Source of the DNA: Amnimonas aquatica
GTDB lineage: Bacteria; Pseudomonadota; Gammaproteobacteria; Pseudomonadales; Moraxellaceae
Assembly (NCBI RefSeq): GCF_002943415.1
Contig: NZ_PTQZ01000002.1
Span: 1 to 10,965 of the forward strand
Reading direction: 5' to 3'
Length of the DNA stretch: 10,965 nt
Shown: positions 8,228 to 10,965 of the stretch, in pieces
Layout of the letters: each line of letters starts with the position of its first letter
Position numbering within the stretch: position 1 is the stretch's first letter
Translations under genes and position numbers: made by a program
Notes under the pieces: model-generated
Told to the model about the DNA's origin: nothing
Databases searched by the model: none
Seen by the model: only the letters and a program-made list of their open reading frames with translations

Positions 8228-8260
8228 ATGAAAAAGCCCACCATGAGTGGGCTTTTTCAT
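8228..8260. terminator. Intrinsic terminator T1 after tRNA-fMet
   Basis: A perfect 14-bp stem (8228-8241 with 8247-8260, loop CATGA) with GCCCAC/GTGGGC at its tip and A5/T5 runs at its base. The A and T runs make it terminator-like in both directions. It starts 14 bases after the tRNA, so most transcripts could end here and only read-through would reach rimP. Confidence 0.9.
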
Positions 8261-8268
8261 AAGTCTTG

Positions 8269-8301
8269 CGGCAGGTGATCGGGTGCATCACCCGGCTGCC
8301 G
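8269..8301 (+). other. Compound hairpin with two alternative folds in the rimP leader
   Basis: CGGCAG (8269-8274) pairs with CTGCCG (8296-8301). Inside, either CGGGTG (8280-8285) pairs with CACCCG (8289-8294), or GGTGAT (8274-8279) pairs with ATCACC (8287-8292). The two inner stems exclude each other. It lies between terminators T1 and T2, so it may influence which of them forms; that role is inference. Confidence 0.5.
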
Positions 8302-8307
8302 TCACAG

Positions 8308-8328
8308 TGGGCCTTGGGCCCATTTTTT
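8308..8328 (+). terminator. Intrinsic terminator T2 upstream of rimP
   Basis: TGGGCC (8308-8313) pairs with GGCCCA (8317-8322) around TTG, followed by six T's (8323-8328). It is a second Rho-independent terminator 48 bases after T1 and 53 bases before rimP, comparable to the tandem terminators reported between metY and rimP in E. coli. Confidence 0.85.
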
Positions 8329-8347
8329 GTTTCTGGCGTTTGTTTCA

Positions 8348-8366
8348 GGCACTCCGGCGGAGTGCC
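8348..8366 (+). other. Hairpin immediately upstream of the rimP ribosome-binding site
   Basis: GGCACTCC (8348-8355) pairs perfectly with GGAGTGCC (8359-8366) around GGC. It ends one base before the GGAG (8368-8371) that serves rimP, and its own 3' arm contains a GGAG that is hidden in the stem. It may present or protect the true ribosome site. Confidence 0.5.
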
Positions 8367-8381
8367 GGGAGAGCGGCAAGC

Positions 8382-8849
8382 ATGGCCATCTCGAAGAAAG
8401 TCGAAGAGCTGACCTCCCTGCTGGAGCCGGCCGTGGTCGCGTGCGGCTTCGAGCTCTGGGGGCTGGAGTTCTTCCAGCAGGGCAGGCATTCGGTGCTGCG
8501 CCTGTTCATTGATACAGACCGCGAAAGCGGTGTCGGCGTCGACGACTGTTCGGCGGTCAGCCACCAGGTCAGCGGCGTGCTTGATGTCGAGGATCCGATC
8601 GCCGGCGAGTACACGCTGGAGGTGTCGTCGCCGGGCTGGGATCGCGGCCTGTTCAAGCCGTCGCAGTACCAGCGCTTCGTCGGCGAAGAGGCGAACCTGA
8701 GGCTGAATGCACCTCTGCAGGGGCGTCGCCGCTACAAGGGGGCCATCCAGTCGGCGGATGACACGCAGGTGTCATTGCTGGTGGATGGCGTCGTGGTACA
8801 AATCCCGTTTGCCAGCGTTGACAAGGCAAACATCGTTCCGAACCTCTGA
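8382..8849 (+). CDS. rimP: RimP, 30S ribosome maturation factor
   Basis: A 155-residue protein needed for 30S subunit assembly. It shows the N-terminal alpha/beta domain with GFELWGLEF (22-30), LRLFID (39-44) and DDCSAVSHQVS (54-64), then the signature LDVEDPI (67-73) and LEVSSPGWDR (79-88), and a C-terminal Sm-like domain with GRRRYKGAI (114-122) ending in KANIVPNL. E. coli RimP is 150 residues. The ATG at 8382 has GGAG 10 bases upstream and is where homology begins. The frame stays open back to 8247, but that stretch overlaps terminators T1 and T2 and cannot be coding. nusA follows after 28 bases, as in all relatives. Confidence 0.96.
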   Translation: MAISKKVEELTSLLEPAVVACGFELWGLEFFQQGRHSVLRLFIDTDRESGVGVDDCSAVSHQVSGVLDVEDPIAGEYTLEVSSPGWDRGLFKPSQYQRFVGEEANLRLNAPLQGRRRYKGAIQSADDTQVSLLVDGVVVQIPFASVDKANIVPNL

Positions 8850-8877
8850 TTGAACGAGTGAGCACACAGGTCGAATC

Positions 8878-10350
8878 ATGAGCAAAGAAATCCTGTTGGT
8901 AGTGGACTCCGTCAGCAACGAAAAGGGCGTGGCGCGCGAGGTGATCTTCCAGGCGCTGGAGCAGGCCCTGGTCGCCGCCACCAAGAAGCGTTTCGATACC
9001 GACGAGATCAACATCCGCGTCAGCATCGACCGCAAGACGGGCGAGTACGACACCTTCCGTTTCTGGGAAGTGGTGGCCGACGAGGACCACGAGATTCCGG
9101 CCATGCAGCTCGCCATCAGCGATGTCGAGGAAAAGGGCCTGAAGCTCGGCGACATCGTCGAGGAGCAGATTCCGTCGGTGGAATTCGGTCGTATCGCTGC
9201 CCAGACCGCCAAGCAGGTCATCGTGCAGAAAGTGCGCGAGGCCGAGCGTGCGCTGGTGGTCGACGCCTATCGCCATCGCGTCGATGAAATCCTGTCTGGC
9301 ACGGTCAAGAAGACCACCCGTGACGGCCTGATCGTCGACCTCGGCGGCAATGCCGAGGCCTACCTGGCGCGCGAGGAAATGCTGCCGCGCGAGAGCTTCC
9401 GCATCGGCGACCGCCTGCGTGCCGTGCTCTACGCCGTCAACAGCGAAGGCCGCGGCGCCCAGCTGCTGCTGTCGCGCACCCGTTCGGAAATGCTCGTCGA
9501 GCTGTTCCGCATCGAAGTGCCGGAGATCGGCGAGGAAATCATCGCCATCCGCGCTGCCGCGCGTGATCCGGGCGTGCGCGCCAAGCTCGCGGTGAAGAGC
9601 AACGACCATCGCATCGATCCGCAGGGTGCTTGCATCGGCATGCGCGGCTCGCGCGTGCAGGCCGTTTCCGGCGAGCTGGGCGGCGAACGTGTCGACATCG
9701 TGCTCTGGGACGACAATCCCGCGCAGTTCGTCATCAACGCGCTGCAGCCGGCCGAAGTGGCCTCGATCATCGTCGACGAAGACACCCACACCATGGATGT
9801 CGCGGTCGAGGAAGACCAGCTGGCCATGGCCATCGGTCGTGGCGGCCAGAACGTCCGCCTGGCATCCGAGCTGACCGGCTGGCGTCTGAACGTCATGACC
9901 GTGGCCGATGCCCAGGCCAAGCAGGAAAGCGAAGCGCAGAAGTTCGTCGACGGTTTCGTCGCCGACCTGTCGGTGGACGAGGACATCGCCATCATCCTGG
10001 TGAACGAAGGCTTCACCACGCTGGAAGAAGTCGCCTACGTGCCGCTGGAAGAGCTGCTGGCCATCGAGGACTTCGACGAGGATCTGGTCGAGGTGTTGCG
10101 CCAGCGTGCCAAGGACGCCCTGCTGACCAAGGCGCTGGTGTCTGAAGAGGGTGCGCAGGAACCGGCCGAAGACCTGCTGGGCATGGAGGGCATGGAGCGC
10201 AAGATCGCGTTCGCGCTCGCCGCCCGTGGCGTGGTGACCATGGAAGACCTGGCCGAACAGGCCATTGATGACATCGTCGACATTGACGGGCTGGACGCCG
10301 AGCGCGCCGCCCAACTGATCATGAAGGCGCGCGAGCCCTGGTTCAACTGA
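8878..10350 (+). CDS. nusA: NusA, transcription termination/antitermination factor
   Basis: A 490-residue RNA-polymerase-associated protein that promotes pausing and hairpin-dependent termination and takes part in rRNA antitermination. Domains in order: the N-terminal RNAP-binding domain (about 1-130, with [14 protein letters not shown] and [16 protein letters not shown]), S1 (about 137-201), KH1 (with GACIGMRG at 250-257), KH2 (with [13 protein letters not shown] at 318-330), and two acidic C-terminal AR repeats (about 365-420 and 432-487, both with an EGF/RGV..LEE/MED..Y/L pattern). The AR2 domain is typical of gammaproteobacteria. The ATG has AGG 7 bases upstream. It is co-transcribed with rimP and infB. 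NusA could feed back on the tandem terminators in its own leader, as known in E. coli. Confidence 0.98.
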   Translation: MSKEILLVVDSVSNEKGVAREVIFQALEQALVAATKKRFDTDEINIRVSIDRKTGEYDTFRFWEVVADEDHEIPAMQLAISDVEEKGLKLGDIVEEQIPSVEFGRIAAQTAKQVIVQKVREAERALVVDAYRHRVDEILSGTVKKTTRDGLIVDLGGNAEAYLAREEMLPRESFRIGDRLRAVLYAVNSEGRGAQLLLSRTRSEMLVELFRIEVPEIGEEIIAIRAAARDPGVRAKLAVKSNDHRIDPQGACIGMRGSRVQAVSGELGGERVDIVLWDDNPAQFVINALQPAEVASIIVDEDTHTMDVAVEEDQLAMAIGRGGQNVRLASELTGWRLNVMTVADAQAKQESEAQKFVDGFVADLSVDEDIAIILVNEGFTTLEEVAYVPLEELLAIEDFDEDLVEVLRQRAKDALLTKALVSEEGAQEPAEDLLGMEGMERKIAFALAARGVVTMEDLAEQAIDDIVDIDGLDAERAAQLIMKAREPWFN

Positions 10351-10389
10351 GCCTCGCCCGCCCTCATCTGAAACGGAGTACCACGCCCC

Positions 10390-10965
10390 ATGGCTGAAGT
10401 CACCGTCAAGCAACTGGCTGACACCGTCGGCCGTACCGTCGATATCCTGCTGGCGCAGATGCGCGAGGCCGGCCTGTCGCATGACAGCGCCGACGCCCCG
10501 GTGTCCGATGCCGAGAAGCAGCAGCTGCTCGCGCATCTCAAGCGTGCCCATGGCGAGCAGGCCGGCGAGCCGAAGAAGATTACCCTGCAGCGCAAGACCG
10601 TCAGCACGCTGAAGACCGGCGCCGCCGTCGGCGGCAAGGCCAAGACGGTCAATGTCGAGGTCCGCAAGACCCGCACCTATGTCAAGCGCTCCCTGCTGGA
10701 AGAGCAGGAAGAAAAGGCGCGCGAGGCCGAGGAGGCTGCCCGCCAGGCTGCCGAAGAGGCTGCCCGCAGGGTCGAGGAAGAGCGTCTGGCCGCCGAAGAG
10801 GCTGTCCGTCGTGCCGCCGAGGAGGCACGCATTGCTGCGGCCGAGGAGGAGGCCCGCAAGGCCGCCGAGGAGGCGCGCAAGCAGCTGGGCGGGGATCAGA
10901 AGGATGCCCGCAAGCTGAGCGTGCCGAAGGTCGACGTCAAGCGCCATGAGACGCCGGAGGAGCGT
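10390..10965 (+). CDS. infB: Translation initiation factor IF-2, N-terminal part (cut by window end)
   Basis: The first 192 codons of IF-2, the GTPase that brings fMet-tRNA to the 30S subunit. Visible are the small IF2N domain (about 1-52, starting [10 protein letters not shown]), the conserved basic segment [10 protein letters not shown] (65-74) to [12 protein letters not shown] (89-100), and a long Ala/Glu/Arg-rich stretch (about 101-166) expected to be a highly charged helix. The GTPase domain lies beyond the edge. The ATG has GGAG 11 bases upstream, and nusA ends 39 bases before. The presence of the initiator tRNA and its carrier factor in one operon matches the E. coli arrangement. Confidence 0.96.
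   Translation, partial: MAEVTVKQLADTVGRTVDILLAQMREAGLSHDSADAPVSDAEKQQLLAHLKRAHGEQAGEPKKITLQRKTVSTLKTGAAVGGKAKTVNVEVRKTRTYVKRSLLEEQEEKAREAEEAARQAAEEAARRVEEERLAAEEAVRRAAEEARIAAAEEEARKAAEEARKQLGGDQKDARKLSVPKVDVKRHETPEER

Noticed and set aside
8247..8381. N-terminal extension of rimP back to a GTG
   Set aside because: It would translate through two intrinsic terminators, and family similarity starts at the ATG at 8382.
10690..10890. Ala/Glu/Arg-rich repeat-like stretch in infB as a DNA repeat element
   Set aside because: It is the charged helical linker typical of proteobacterial IF-2 N-termini; the nucleotide similarity follows from amino-acid composition.
10921..10923. In-frame GTG in infB as an internal start for a short IF-2 form
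   Set aside because: E. coli has internal infB starts, but no properly spaced Shine-Dalgarno sequence precedes this codon and the gene is cut by the window end.
8653..10947. Minus-strand open frame of 764 codons
   Set aside because: It is antisense to rimP, nusA and infB and shows no domain; a codon-bias shadow.

Overview
The window is a high-GC (roughly two-thirds G+C by eye) chromosomal segment of a gammaproteobacterium. Protein sequences and gene order both support this: yhbY and rlmE are divergent, followed by ftsH, folP, glmM, tpiA, secG, tRNA-Leu(GAG), initiator tRNA-Met, rimP, nusA and infB. This is the classic gammaproteobacterial housekeeping block. The two adjacent tRNA genes directly between secG and rimP resemble the Pseudomonas-type arrangement, with no nuo or argG insertion. 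Genus cannot be fixed from the sequence alone. Nothing here looks like a mobile element, CRISPR array, phage, toxin-antitoxin or defence system.

Layout. Positions 1-1142: the 3' end of a PEBP/YbhB-YbcL-type gene and a stand-alone class I glutamine amidotransferase, in the same direction and nearly touching; these are the only genes outside the conserved block. Positions 1173-1484: yhbY on the minus strand, convergent with them. Positions 1485-1667: a divergent regulatory gap containing a perfect 14-bp palindrome. Positions 1668-4328: rlmE and ftsH (23S rRNA 2'-O-methylation and membrane AAA+ protease), closed by a clear intrinsic terminator at 4371-4394. Positions 4452-6653: folP and glmM (folate and cell-wall precursor synthesis). 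Positions 6716-7892: tpiA and secG, with a good promoter candidate overlapping the glmM stop codon. Positions 7943-8214: tRNA-Leu(GAG) and tRNA-fMet, the latter with an excellent sigma70 promoter. Positions 8215-8381: a highly structured leader with two intrinsic terminators and further hairpins. Positions 8382-10965: rimP, nusA and the first 192 codons of infB, the ribosome-maturation/transcription/translation-initiation operon.

Functionally, most of the window serves ribosome biogenesis, transcription-translation coupling and membrane protein handling. The structure most worth a second look is the fMet-rimP leader: two tandem terminators whose arms can also pair with each other, upstream of nusA, whose product acts on termination. 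Smaller leads are the palindromes at 1619-1632 and 6678-6697, each just downstream of a -10-like element, and the U1:U72 mismatch of the initiator tRNA. I found no evidence for a wholly new system.
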